Source of the DNA: Mesorhizobium sp. M1D.F.Ca.ET.043.01.1.1
GTDB taxonomy: Bacteria; Pseudomonadota; Alphaproteobacteria; Rhizobiales; Rhizobiaceae
DNA: 64,000 nucleotides
Reading direction: 5' to 3'
NCBI RefSeq assembly: GCF_003952385.1
Contig: NZ_CP034444.1
Coordinates: forward strand, 1,426,001-1,490,000
The position numbers were made by a program, and so were the translations under genes. The notes under the pieces are model-generated. The model did no database searches, had not been told where the DNA came from, and saw only the letters and a list, made by a program, of their open reading frames with translations. Within the stretch, counting starts at the first letter, position 1. Each line of letters opens with the position of its first letter. This document shows positions 16,661 through 25,142 of the stretch, piece by piece.

Positions 16661-19600
16661 TTATTCCGCGGCCAGCGCCAGCTGCGGCCTTTCGATGCCT
16701 TCGATCTGTTCCGGCTCCGGCGCCTGCGCGTCGGTCTTGGCTTTCTTCGGCTCGCGGCCGAAGAACAAGGCATAGCCCGCCGGCAGCACCAGGATGGTGA
16801 GCACGGTGGCGACCAGGATGCCGCCCATCATGGCGTAGGCCAGCGGGCCCCAGAAGACGGCGCGCGAGATCGGGATCAGCGCCAGCACCGCGGTCAGCGC
16901 CGTCAGCATGATCGGCCGGAAGCGGCGCACTGCAGCGCCGACAATCGCTTCCGATCGCTCCATGCCCGCCGCGATATCCTGGTCGATCTGGTCGACGAGG
17001 ATGATCGAATTGCGCATGATGATGCCGAGCAGCGCGATGACGCCGAGGATGGCGACGAAGCCGAACGGCGCGCCGCTGATCAGCAGCGCTGCCGCGGCGC
17101 CGATGATGCCCAGCGGACCGGTGGCCAGCACCAGCATCGACTTGCCGAAGTGCTGCAGCTGGACCATCAGCAATATGACGATGATGGCCAGCATGATCGG
17201 CGCCTTGGCCGCGATCGAGGCCTGGCTTTCGGCCGAGTCTTCCGCACCGCCCTGGATCTCGATCTTGTAGCCGGGAGCAAGGCCGGCACGCAGGTCCTTC
17301 ATGTCGTTGTACATCTTGGTGACGACATCGTTCGATTGCACGCCGTCCGGCAGCGTGCCGCGCACCGAGATGGTCGGCAGGCGGTCACGCCGCCATTCGA
17401 TGCCTTGTTCCATGACGGGCACGACCTTGGCCACCTGCGACAACGGGACAGAGCCGCCGAAGTCGGTCGGGATGTAGACGGAGTCGACAGAGGAGAGCAG
17501 ATGACGTGTCGCTTCCGGCTCGCGGGCGACGATCGAGACCGTCTCCTCGCCGTCGCGGAAATCGTCGAGCGGCGCGCCGGACATGGTCGCCTGCAGCATC
17601 TGGCGGATGCGCTGCGAGGTGACGCCGAGCGCCCGGGCGCGATCCTGATCGATGACCAGCTTCATCGCCGGCACCTGCTCCAGCCAGTCGTCATGAACGG
17701 CGCCAAGCAGCGGGTTCGCCTGGAACCTCGCCTTCACCTCGTCGGCGATGCGGCGCACCTCCTGGCGATCCGGACCCATGATGCGCATCTGCACCGGCCA
17801 GCCGGTCGGCGGGCCGAGGAAGAGACGATCGACCTTGGCGCGGATCGAGGGGAAGTCCTTGGCCAGGATCGAACGCAGCTTGACGATCAGCCGCTCGCGC
17901 GTCGCCTCGTCCTTGGCCATCACCAGGAGCTGGGCGAAGTTCGGATTCCTGAGCTGCTGGTCGAGCGGCAGGAAGAAGCGCGGCGCGCCCTCGCCGATAT
18001 AGGTGGCGATGAAGCGCTTGTCCTGGTCGTCCATCATCTTGGCTTCCAGCGCCTTGGCCTGCGTCTCGACCTCCTTGATCGAGGTGCCCTCGGGCAGCCA
18101 GAGATCGACCAGGATTTCCGGACGCGAGGACTGCGGGAAGAAGTTCTGCGGAATGAACTGGAAGGCCCACAGGCTGGTGCCGAAAGTGACCAGCGTCATC
18201 ACCAGCACGATGATGCGATGGCGCACGGCCCAAGTGACCGTCGAGCGCAGCCGCCGGTAGAAGCGCGTGTCGAAGACATCGTGATGGGTGCCCGCGTGCT
18301 TGCGCTGCTTCAGGATCATGTAGCCGAGCCAGGGCGTGAAATAGACCGCGACGAACCACGACACGACGAGCGCGATGCCGACGACGTAGAACAGCGTGCG
18401 CACATATTCGCCGGCGGTGGAGGCTGCGAAGCCCACCGGGATGAAGCCGGCGGTGGTGATCAGCGTGCCGGTGAGCATCGGGAAGGCGGTCGAGGAATAG
18501 GCGAAGCTCGCCGCCTCGATCTTGACCAGCCCCTCCTCCAGCTTTCGCTCCATCATCTCGACGACGATCATGGCGTCGTCGACCAAAAGACCGAGCGCGA
18601 TGATCAGAGCGCCGAGCGAGATGCGCTGCAGGTCGATGCCGATCTCGTACATGATCGCGAAGGTGGCGGCCAAGACCAGCGGGATGGCGATCGCGATCAC
18701 CAGGCCGGAGCGCCAGCCGATCGACAGGAACGAGACGACGAGCACGATGAGCAGCGCTTCGCCGAGCGCCTCCATGAACTCGTTGACGGCGTCCTTGACG
18801 ACCTCGGGCTGGTCGGAGATCTGATCGACCGCGACGCCGTAAGGCAGGCCTTCCTCGAAGCGCTGGTAGGTCGCCTCGACATCCTTGCCGACGTCCCTGA
18901 CGTTGAAGCCCTTGGCCATGACGACGCCGACCTGGACGCTCTCGCGGCCATTGAAGCGGTACTTGCGCTGATAGGGATCCTCGAGACCCGAGGTGACGGT
19001 GGCGATGTCGCCGAGGCGCGTCACCTGGTTGCCGGCGCGCAGCCTCAGCTCGCGGATGTCGGCGGCTCTGGTGACGTCGCCCTCGACCGAGATGCGGACC
19101 GAGCGCAGGCCGGTGTCCACCGAGCCGGCCGGATCGACGGCGTTCTGCCCTTTCACGGCGTTCTGCAGATCGACGATGGTCAGGCCGCGCTCGGCGAGCG
19201 CCTTGGACGAGACGTCGATATAGATCTTCTCCGGCTGGTCGCCGATGATGACGGCCTTCTCGACTCCCGGCGTCGTCAACAGCATGTCGCGTGCCTGGAT
19301 GGCGAACTTCTTGAGCTCCGGATAGGTGAAGCCGTCGCCGCTGATCGAATGCAGCGTGATGAAGGTGTCACCGAACTCGTCGTTGAAATACGGCCCGAGC
19401 AGGCCCTGCGGCAGCTCATTGGCAATGTCGCCGACCTTCTTGCGCACCTGGTAGAAGGCGTCCTTGACCTGTTCAGGGTTGGTGTCGCCCTTGACCTGCA
19501 GGGTGATGATGGCGCTGCCGGCGCGCGTGTAGGAACGGACGAAATCGAGATGCGGCGTTTCCTGCAGCTTGCGCTCGATCTTGTTGACGACCTGGTCCTC

Positions 19601-19810
19601 CATGTCCTGGATCGAGGCGCCCGGCCAGACCGCCTGCACCACCATGACGCGGAAGGTGAAGTCGGGGTCTTCCTTCTGGCCCATGCGCATCAGGCCGAGC
19701 GCGCCGGCCAGGATGATCAGGCCGAACAGGAAGCGCGCGATGCTCGGATGTCCGATCGCCCAGCGCGAGAGGTTGAAAGGTCGCTTTTCAGTGCTGCTGT
19801 CCGTGGTCAT
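16661..19810 (-). CDS. RND efflux transporter permease subunit (HAE1/AcrB-like)
   Basis: A 1049-residue inner-membrane pump of the resistance-nodulation-division superfamily, driven by protons and working with the adaptor at 20071-21222. Twelve membrane helices are expected. The proton-relay aspartates are seen in GLLVDDAMIVVEMMER of helix 4. Large periplasmic domains follow helices 1 and 7. The N-terminus (FNLSRWAIGHPSIARFLFG) is typical of the branch found in rhizobia. ATG 19810 was chosen because a longer frame to 19828 lacks a ribosome site. No outer-membrane factor gene is present, so a TolC-like protein is supplied from elsewhere. Confidence 0.93.
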   Translation of the reverse strand: MTTDSSTEKRPFNLSRWAIGHPSIARFLFGLIILAGALGLMRMGQKEDPDFTFRVMVVQAVWPGASIQDMEDQVVNKIERKLQETPHLDFVRSYTRAGSAIITLQVKGDTNPEQVKDAFYQVRKKVGDIANELPQGLLGPYFNDEFGDTFITLHSISGDGFTYPELKKFAIQARDMLLTTPGVEKAVIIGDQPEKIYIDVSSKALAERGLTIVDLQNAVKGQNAVDPAGSVDTGLRSVRISVEGDVTRAADIRELRLRAGNQVTRLGDIATVTSGLEDPYQRKYRFNGRESVQVGVVMAKGFNVRDVGKDVEATYQRFEEGLPYGVAVDQISDQPEVVKDAVNEFMEALGEALLIVLVVSFLSIGWRSGLVIAIAIPLVLAATFAIMYEIGIDLQRISLGALIIALGLLVDDAMIVVEMMERKLEEGLVKIEAASFAYSSTAFPMLTGTLITTAGFIPVGFAASTAGEYVRTLFYVVGIALVVSWFVAVYFTPWLGYMILKQRKHAGTHHDVFDTRFYRRLRSTVTWAVRHRIIVLVMTLVTFGTSLWAFQFIPQNFFPQSSRPEILVDLWLPEGTSIKEVETQAKALEAKMMDDQDKRFIATYIGEGAPRFFLPLDQQLRNPNFAQLLVMAKDEATRERLIVKLRSILAKDFPSIRAKVDRLFLGPPTGWPVQMRIMGPDRQEVRRIADEVKARFQANPLLGAVHDDWLEQVPAMKLVIDQDRARALGVTSQRIRQMLQATMSGAPLDDFRDGEETVSIVAREPEATRHLLSSVDSVYIPTDFGGSVPLSQVAKVVPVMEQGIEWRRDRLPTISVRGTLPDGVQSNDVVTKMYNDMKDLRAGLAPGYKIEIQGGAEDSAESQASIAAKAPIMLAIIVILLMVQLQHFGKSMLVLATGPLGIIGAAAALLISGAPFGFVAILGVIALLGIIMRNSIILVDQIDQDIAAGMERSEAIVGAAVRRFRPIMLTALTAVLALIPISRAVFWGPLAYAMMGGILVATVLTILVLPAGYALFFGREPKKAKTDAQAPEPEQIEGIERPQLALAAE

Positions 19811-19876
19811 GGCGCAAGTCCAGTCCAATTGGCCGGCAAGGCACGCTTGCCATTACTCATGAATTGCTCGGGTGGC

Positions 19877-19991
19877 TTCCGGGCGGCGAGCACCTCAAGC
19901 GGAGAGACTCGCAATCGCGCTGGACGCGGCCGCGGTGCGGGGGATACCAGCAGCCGGCGTCTCGTCGATCGGGGGCGTTCGCCGCCCGGAA
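19877..19991. repeat. Inverted repeat in the gap between adaptor and pump genes
   Basis: TTCCGGGCGGCGA (19877-19889) is the exact complement of TCGCCGCCCGGAA (19979-19991). The thirteen-base arms enclose 89 bases that contain further GC-rich self-complementary stretches. The gap (19811-20070) is unusually long for an operon of this kind. A second small hairpin, AGGCG/CGCCT, follows at about 20036-20051. Confidence 0.6.
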
Positions 19992-20070
19992 CCCATGCCC
20001 TCCCCGGCTCGCGGCTCGCGCCAGCGAGGGCGGGAAAGGCGTTTTTTCGCCTGACTTCAAGTCTTAAGCA

Positions 20071-21222
20071 TCAGTGCAGGCTGCTGGTGGTGGCGACGTT
20101 GTCCTCCGCCGAAGCGGATTGCTGGGCGATGTCGCCGGAAAGCTTGACCTTCAGGTTCTCGGTCATGAATTGCGTGCCGGCGGCAACCACCACGTCACCC
20201 TGCTTCAAGCCATCGGCAACGGCGACACCGTCGGCGGTGAAGTTCGCCACCTTGATCGGGCGCGGATGCACGGTGTCGGAGGCGCGGTCGACGGTCCAGA
20301 CGATGTGCTTGCCGTCCTTCTCGGTCATGGCGGTCAGCGGGATCGAAACCAGTTGCGCCTTGCTGCCGACGGTCGCCTCGACGTTGGCGGTCATGCCGAG
20401 CAGCACGCGCGGATCGTTGGGCAACGACACCCGGACCGCGAAGGTGCGCGACTGCGGGTCGGCGCTGCCGGCAACCTCGCGGACCTTGCCGTCGAGGGTC
20501 AGCGCGTCGTCGGACCAGAAGCTCGCTTTGACCTCCTTGCCCGGGCGGAAGCCGGCGATATCCATTTCGGGCACCGCGATCAGCACTTCCTTCTCGCCGT
20601 CGACGGCAACCGTCATCACCGGCGTGCCGGCGCCGACCACCTGGCCGATATCGGCCGAGATGGCGGTGACGATGCCAGCCTTGCTGGCCTTGAGATCGGT
20701 GTAGTGGACCTGGTTCTGCGCCTGGGCGAGCGTCGAACGGGCGGCATCGCGCGTCGCCACCGCCTGGTCGTAGCTCAGCGCCGCCTGGTCGAGCTGCGAC
20801 TTCGGCGCGAAGTTCTTGGCATAGAGCTGCTCGGCGCGCTTCCTGGCGAGATCGACCGTCTCGACCTGGCGTTCGGCGGCATCGAGGCTCGCCTCGGCGC
20901 TCTTCACCGACAGCTCGTAGTCGGACGGGTCGACGCGGGCGAGGACGTCGCCCTCGTTCACATGCTGGCCGATATCGACAAGACGCTCGGTGACCTTGCC
21001 GGCGATGCGAAAGCCGAGATTCATCTCGGTGCGGGCGCGCACCGAGCCGGAATAGTCGAGCTGGCGGGTTGTCTGCGCCTCGCCGATCTCGACGACCTTC
21101 ACCGGACGGACGGCTTCCTCGACGACCGCCGCCTTCTCCTGGCTGCAGCCGGCAAGGCCGAGCGCCGCAACGACGAGGCCAGCGGCCGGCAACCCGCGGA
21201 GGATGGAACTGGACAAAAACAC
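20071..21222 (-). CDS. RND efflux periplasmic adaptor (membrane fusion lipoprotein)
   Basis: A 383-residue periplasmic adaptor that links the inner-membrane pump to an outer-membrane channel. Residues 1-26 are a lipoprotein signal with lipobox LAGC (Cys26). Then come the barrel-sandwich start RPVKVVEIGEAQTTRQLDYS, a lipoyl half (GQHVNEGDVLARVDPSDYEL), an alpha-helical hairpin (residues about 100-165), and the second lipoyl half ASKAGIVTAISADIGQVVGAG. The start is GTG 21222 with GGGAG upstream; no ATG gives the lipoprotein signal. It lies 53 bases after tetR and before the RND pump, so it forms one operon with them. Confidence 0.9.
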   Translation of the reverse strand: MFLSSSILRGLPAAGLVVAALGLAGCSQEKAAVVEEAVRPVKVVEIGEAQTTRQLDYSGSVRARTEMNLGFRIAGKVTERLVDIGQHVNEGDVLARVDPSDYELSVKSAEASLDAAERQVETVDLARKRAEQLYAKNFAPKSQLDQAALSYDQAVATRDAARSTLAQAQNQVHYTDLKASKAGIVTAISADIGQVVGAGTPVMTVAVDGEKEVLIAVPEMDIAGFRPGKEVKASFWSDDALTLDGKVREVAGSADPQSRTFAVRVSLPNDPRVLLGMTANVEATVGSKAQLVSIPLTAMTEKDGKHIVWTVDRASDTVHPRPIKVANFTADGVAVADGLKQGDVVVAAGTQFMTENLKVKLSGDIAQQSASAEDNVATTSSLH

Positions 21223-21275
21223 TTTAGCACTCCCGAACTGGAGATGAACGTCGACCGGCACCCGGCGGGCGGCGG

Positions 21276-21881
21276 CTATTGCAAGGCTCTGATTGCGTAA
21301 TCGATGAGATCGTCGGGCATCGCCCTGTTGGTCTTGGCAAGGCACTGCGCGACCATCTGCGGATGGCAGAGGATGACGGTGGAGGCGCCGAAGCAGCGCG
21401 AGGCGATGACCGGATCCTGCTTCCTGAACTCGCCGGCCTCGATACCCTGGCGGATCACCTCGGCGAACAGGTCGTGGATGCGGTCGACATGCTTGTCGAT
21501 GACGCCCCAATCGCGCTCGAGCGCGACGATGACCATCTCGTGCACCTTCTGGTCGTCGAGCATGACCTCCAGCGTCATCTTGTACTGGGCGTGAACGTAA
21601 CGGCGCAGCCGCTCCTCGGCGCTGATCGGCAGGCGCATGATCTCGTAGGCCATCGCGTAGCTGGCGCCGAGCATACGGCCGCAGACGGCCTGGTGGATCT
21701 CAACCTTGGAAGCGAAGAAGCGGTAGATATTGGCCGGCGACATGCCGAGCTCGCGGGCGATGTCGGCGACGTTGGTCTTGCCGTAGCCGTAATGCCGGAA
21801 CAGGCGCTCGGCGCAGTCGAGAATGCGCGTCACATTCTCCTGTCTGGCGGGGTCGGCCACGATGTTGGCGGCTTCTGACAT
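21276..21881 (-). CDS. TetR-family transcriptional regulator
   Basis: A 201-residue regulator. Residues about 15-60 form the TetR helix-turn-helix (ILDCAERLFRHYGYGKTNVA, then DIARELGMSPANIYRFFASK). The C-terminal ligand domain is variable, as usual. It is the first gene of the tetR-adaptor-pump unit, so it most likely represses its own operon through the dyad at 21902-21923 and responds to a toxic substrate of the pump. ATG 21881 is preferred; a TTG at 21914 would place the start inside the operator. Confidence 0.9.
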   Translation of the reverse strand: MSEAANIVADPARQENVTRILDCAERLFRHYGYGKTNVADIARELGMSPANIYRFFASKVEIHQAVCGRMLGASYAMAYEIMRLPISAEERLRRYVHAQYKMTLEVMLDDQKVHEMVIVALERDWGVIDKHVDRIHDLFAEVIRQGIEAGEFRKQDPVIASRCFGASTVILCHPQMVAQCLAKTNRAMPDDLIDYAIRALQ

Positions 21882-21901
21882 TGGTGCTTTCGTTTGACGA
21901 G

Positions 21902-21952
21902 TGACGAATTTCAATTTTCGTCAGTCGTAAATCGAAAACAGCGAAGAGTCAA
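21902..21952 (-). promoter_or_regulatory. tetR-efflux promoter with overlapping palindromic operator
   Basis: Reading the minus strand: -35 TTGACT (21952-21947), 17-base spacer, -10 TACGAC (21929-21924), then a dyad TGACGAA / TTCGTCA (arms 21923-21917 and 21908-21902) covering the expected transcription start, 21 bases before the tetR ATG. The placement is that of a self-repressing TetR operator. Confidence 0.65.
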
Positions 21953-22019
21953 CGCGGAATCGACGTACGCGTATAATTGGTGACAAATGGTGACAGCGAG
22001 GAAGCGTGAAACCGACGAA

Positions 22020-22090
22020 TGAGTTCGTCATCCTAGGGCGAAGCAAGGAGCGAAGCGACGCAGCGCAGACCCTAGGATCCATGCCGTGAC
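22020..22090 (+). repeat. Rhizobial hairpin repeat, copy 1
   Basis: A 71-base unit starting TGAGTTCGTCATCC and ending GGATCCATGCCGTGAC. Its inner stem pairs ATCCTAGGG with CCCTAGGAT. A second copy lies inverted at 22183-22252. Together they explain most of the 368-base gap between tetR and the acyl-CoA ligase gene; the 92 bases between the copies show no gene. Confidence 0.8.
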
Positions 22091-22182
22091 GTCGGCCAAA
22101 GAATAAAGTCGGATCAAGCAGTTAGCTTGCCAGCGCCGCCATTCGTGCAGGCTATTCTCGACCGCCGGAGCACGGCCGCAAG

Positions 22183-22252
22183 GTCACGGCATGGATCCCA
22201 GGGTTTCCGCGACGTCGCTCCGCGACTGCTCCACCCTGGGATGACGAACTCA
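22183..22252 (-). repeat. Rhizobial hairpin repeat, copy 2 (inverted, supplies a stop codon)
   Basis: On the minus strand it starts TGAGTTCGTCATCCCAGGG and ends with the same GGATCCATGCCGTGAC as copy 1. The inner stem is ATCCCAGGG/CCCTGGGAT, so one T-A pair of copy 1 is replaced by C-G, a compensating change. The first three bases (TGA) are the stop codon of the acyl-CoA ligase gene. Confidence 0.8.
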
Positions 22253-23890
22253 GAGGCCCTTCGCCATTTCCCGCAGCCGGAACTTCTGGATCTTCCCTGT
22301 CGAGGTCTTCGGAATCTCGGCGAACACCACCGCCTTCGGCACCTTGAAGCGGGCAAGCAGTGAGCGGCAGTGCTCGATGATCTCGGCCTCGGTCGCGGCC
22401 TTGCCGGGCTTCAGCTCGACATAGGCGACCGGCACCTCGCCCCATTTGTCGTCGGCACGGGCGACGACGCCGCAGGAGGCGACGGAAGGGTGCTTGTAGA
22501 GCGCGTCCTCGACCTCGATCGACGAAATGTTCTCGCCGCCCGAGATGATGATGTCCTTGGAGCGGTCCTTGAGCTGGATGTAACCATCCGGATGCATGAC
22601 GCCGAGATCGCCGGAGTGGAACCAGCCGCCGGCGAAGGCCTCGTCGGTCGCCTTGCGGTTCTTCAGATAGCCCTTCATGACGATGTTGCCGCGGAACATG
22701 ACCTCGCCGATGGTCTCGCCGTCGGCCGGCGTTTCCGTCATCGTCTCGGGTTTCATCACCGTCAGCTCCTCGAGCGCCGCATAGCGCACGCCCTGGCGCG
22801 CCTTCTTCGCCGTCCTCGGCCCCTTCTCCAGGGCATCCCAGTCATTGTGCCATTCGTTGACGACGGCCGGCCCGTAGGTCTCGGTGAGGCCGTAGAGATG
22901 TGTGACGGCGAAGCCGGCATCGGCCATGCCGGAAAGCACCGCCTCCGGCGGCGGCGCGGCGGCCGTGTTGAAGGTCACGGTCTGCGCGAACTGGCGCTTG
23001 TCCTCGTCCTTCGCGTTGATCAGAACCGACATGACGATCGGCGCGCCGCAGAGATGGGTGACGCCATGGTCGGCGATGGCGTCATACATCGGCTTTGCCC
23101 GCACCCAGCGCAGGCAGACATGGGTGCCGGCCTGCACGGCTAAAGTCCAGGGAAAGCACCAGCCGTTGCAGTGGAACATCGGCAGCGTCCAAAGATAGAC
23201 CGCGTGCTTGGCCATGCCGGCATGGATGGTGTTGGTGTAGGCCATCAGCGCCGCGCCGCGGTGGTGGTAGACGACGCCCTTCGGATTGCCTGTGGTGCCG
23301 GAGGTGTAGTTGAGCGAGATGGCGTCCCACTCGTCATCCGGCATCGACCAGGCGAAGGCCTCGTCGCCGCCGGCGACGAAATCCTCATAGTCGAGCGTGC
23401 CGATCCGCTCGCCCTTCGGATAGGGCGCGTCGGCGGCGTAGTCGGGATCGTCATAGTCGATGACCAGCGGCTTGACCTTGGCCAATGCCAGCGCCTCCCT
23501 GACCACGCCCGAGAATTCGCGGTCGACGATCAGCACCTTGGTGTCGGCATGGTCGAGCTGGAAGGCAATGACGGCGGCGTCCAGTCGGGTGTTGAGCGAA
23601 TGCAGCACCGCCTTGGTCATCGGCACGCCGAAATGCGCCTCCAGCATCGGCGGCGTGTTGGATAGCATCACCGTCACCGTGTCGCCCTTGCTGATGCGGT
23701 GTTTCGCAAGCGCCGAGGCGAGCTTCAGCGAGCGGCGCCAGAAATCGCGATAGGTGATGCGCTGGCCGCCATGGATGATGGCGATGTGGTCGGGATAGGT
23801 CTTGGCGGCGCGCTCCAGATAGGTCAGCGGCGTCAGCGGCTGATGGTTGGCGGCGTTCCTGTCGAGATCCTGTTCATAGGGATTGGCCAT
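22250..23890 (-). CDS. Acyl-CoA ligase (AMP-forming, medium-chain type)
   Basis: A 546-residue ANL-superfamily enzyme that activates a carboxylic acid with ATP and joins it to coenzyme A. P-loop motif YTSGTTGNPKG, the A5 motif GLTETYGP, the A7/A8 region HSGDLGVMHPDGYIQLKDRS with the hinge, and SGGENISSIEVEDALYKHP. The C-terminal catalytic lysine is in PKTSTGKIQKF. Similar rhizobial proteins are annotated as medium-chain or methylmercaptopropionate CoA ligases; the acid used here is uncertain. ATG 23890 begins MANPYEQDLD; the longer upstream frame is not family sequence. Its stop codon lies in a repeat element. Confidence 0.9.
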   Translation of the reverse strand: MANPYEQDLDRNAANHQPLTPLTYLERAAKTYPDHIAIIHGGQRITYRDFWRRSLKLASALAKHRISKGDTVTVMLSNTPPMLEAHFGVPMTKAVLHSLNTRLDAAVIAFQLDHADTKVLIVDREFSGVVREALALAKVKPLVIDYDDPDYAADAPYPKGERIGTLDYEDFVAGGDEAFAWSMPDDEWDAISLNYTSGTTGNPKGVVYHHRGAALMAYTNTIHAGMAKHAVYLWTLPMFHCNGWCFPWTLAVQAGTHVCLRWVRAKPMYDAIADHGVTHLCGAPIVMSVLINAKDEDKRQFAQTVTFNTAAAPPPEAVLSGMADAGFAVTHLYGLTETYGPAVVNEWHNDWDALEKGPRTAKKARQGVRYAALEELTVMKPETMTETPADGETIGEVMFRGNIVMKGYLKNRKATDEAFAGGWFHSGDLGVMHPDGYIQLKDRSKDIIISGGENISSIEVEDALYKHPSVASCGVVARADDKWGEVPVAYVELKPGKAATEAEIIEHCRSLLARFKVPKAVVFAEIPKTSTGKIQKFRLREMAKGL

Positions 23891-24044
23891 CCCATCCTCC
23901 CCAAAGTCCTTTTCGAGCTTTCTACCCACTGGGCGGCGATCATGCCATCCCCCTGAACGACCGGGAAATGCTATCATATGAGCGCCCGGTAGAATGGCTG
24001 TTCCGATCTGGCCGCCCCGGAAGGCGATTACACCCAGCTGCCCA

Positions 24045-24073
24045 GATTTGACTTTTGTCGAGAGCCGTGACTA
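24045..24073 (+). promoter_or_regulatory. Candidate promoter of the second SorC regulator
   Basis: TTGACT followed 17 bases later by CTAATG stands about 20-45 bases before ATG 24094 in the divergent gap between the acyl-CoA ligase and this regulator. Only a moderate match to the housekeeping consensus. Confidence 0.35.
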
Positions 24074-24093
24074 ATGTCAGCCGAGGAGGCGGC

Positions 24094-25059
24094 ATGGCGA
24101 TCAGACCGGCAGAACAGCTCATCCATAAGGCCGCCTGGCTCTACTATGCGCATGGTCTGCGCCAGGACGAGGTGGCGAACCAGCTGAAGATCTCGCGCGC
24201 GTCGGTCGCGATGTATCTGCGCAAGGCGCGCGAGACCGGCATCGTCAACATCTCGACCTCGACGCAGCTTTTCACCGACGACGTCATGGCGCGCCGGCTG
24301 GAGGATGCCTTCAAGCTCGACGCCGTCTGGATTGCGCCGGAAAACGCTTATGTCGCCGACCCCTCGACCGACATCGCGGTGCTGGCGGCGAGCGTCTTCC
24401 TAGAGCTCGTGAAGAAGGGCGACCGCATCGGCGTCGCCTGGGGCCGCACCGTCTACACCATCGCCGACATCATGTCCTATGCCGATCTGCAGGACGTCAC
24501 CGTGGTGCAGCTCTGCGGCAATCTCGGCGCGCCGTACTCCTACCGGCCCGACCAGTGCACGATGGAGATCGCCCGGCGGCTGAACGCCAAGGGCCTCAAT
24601 TTCTACGCGCCGCTGGTGCTGTCGACCGAAGAACTGGCGCAGGGCCTGCGCGCCGAGCCGGTGATCCGCGACCAGCTTGCCGGCATCAGCGATTGCGATC
24701 TGGCGCTCTATTCGGTCGGCGCCGTCGATGCCGACAGCCATCTGGTGAAATGCGGCGCGCTGTCGCCGGCCGAAATGTCGGCGCTGCGCGGACAAGGTGC
24801 GGCCGGCGTCATCGCCGGGCAGGTCATCGACGCCGATGGCGAGGTGCTCGACTGCGACTACAACCGACGGGTCATCTCCGCCGAGCTCGCCTCGCTGCGC
24901 GCCATCGAAAAGCGGCTTATGGTGGTGCAGGAGGACAGCAAGTTCGAGCCGCTGCTGGCGGCGATCGCCGGCGGGCTGTGCACGCATCTGGTGGTCGGCG
25001 CGCACATGGCCGAGCGCCTCCTCGCGCACGCGGGCGCGGCGAGCAAAAAGGCTTCGTAG
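24094..25059 (+). CDS. SorC/DeoR-type sugar-binding transcriptional regulator
   Basis: A 321-residue regulator of the same family as the one at 10049-11011 but clearly distinct in sequence. The helix-turn-helix is about residues 18-48 (GLRQDEVANQLKISRASVAM) and the sugar-phosphate-binding domain follows (DRIGVAWGRTVYTIADIMSY). ATG 24094 has GAGGAGG directly upstream. It precedes the fused aldolase/dehydrogenase by 83 bases on the same strand, so it probably regulates that gene in response to a phosphorylated sugar. Confidence 0.9.
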   Translation: MAIRPAEQLIHKAAWLYYAHGLRQDEVANQLKISRASVAMYLRKARETGIVNISTSTQLFTDDVMARRLEDAFKLDAVWIAPENAYVADPSTDIAVLAASVFLELVKKGDRIGVAWGRTVYTIADIMSYADLQDVTVVQLCGNLGAPYSYRPDQCTMEIARRLNAKGLNFYAPLVLSTEELAQGLRAEPVIRDQLAGISDCDLALYSVGAVDADSHLVKCGALSPAEMSALRGQGAAGVIAGQVIDADGEVLDCDYNRRVISAELASLRAIEKRLMVVQEDSKFEPLLAAIAGGLCTHLVVGAHMAERLLAHAGAASKKAS

Positions 25060-25142
25060 AAAAACCACCCCCGCCGCTTCTGTCATCAAGACGTCGCGGC
25101 TTTCTGTTCATGAGCAAAAAGACGAGTATCGGACGGAGCGAG

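Noticed and set aside
16640..20704. A 1354-codon open frame on the plus strand
   Set aside because: It is antisense to the RND pump and part of the adaptor, both of which have full family motifs. The frame has the low-complexity Arg/Asp/His-rich composition typical of antisense frames in high-GC DNA.
22020..22252. The inverted repeat pair considered as ends of an insertion sequence
   Set aside because: Only 92 bases lie between the two copies and no transposase frame is present; each copy is a complete hairpin element on its own.
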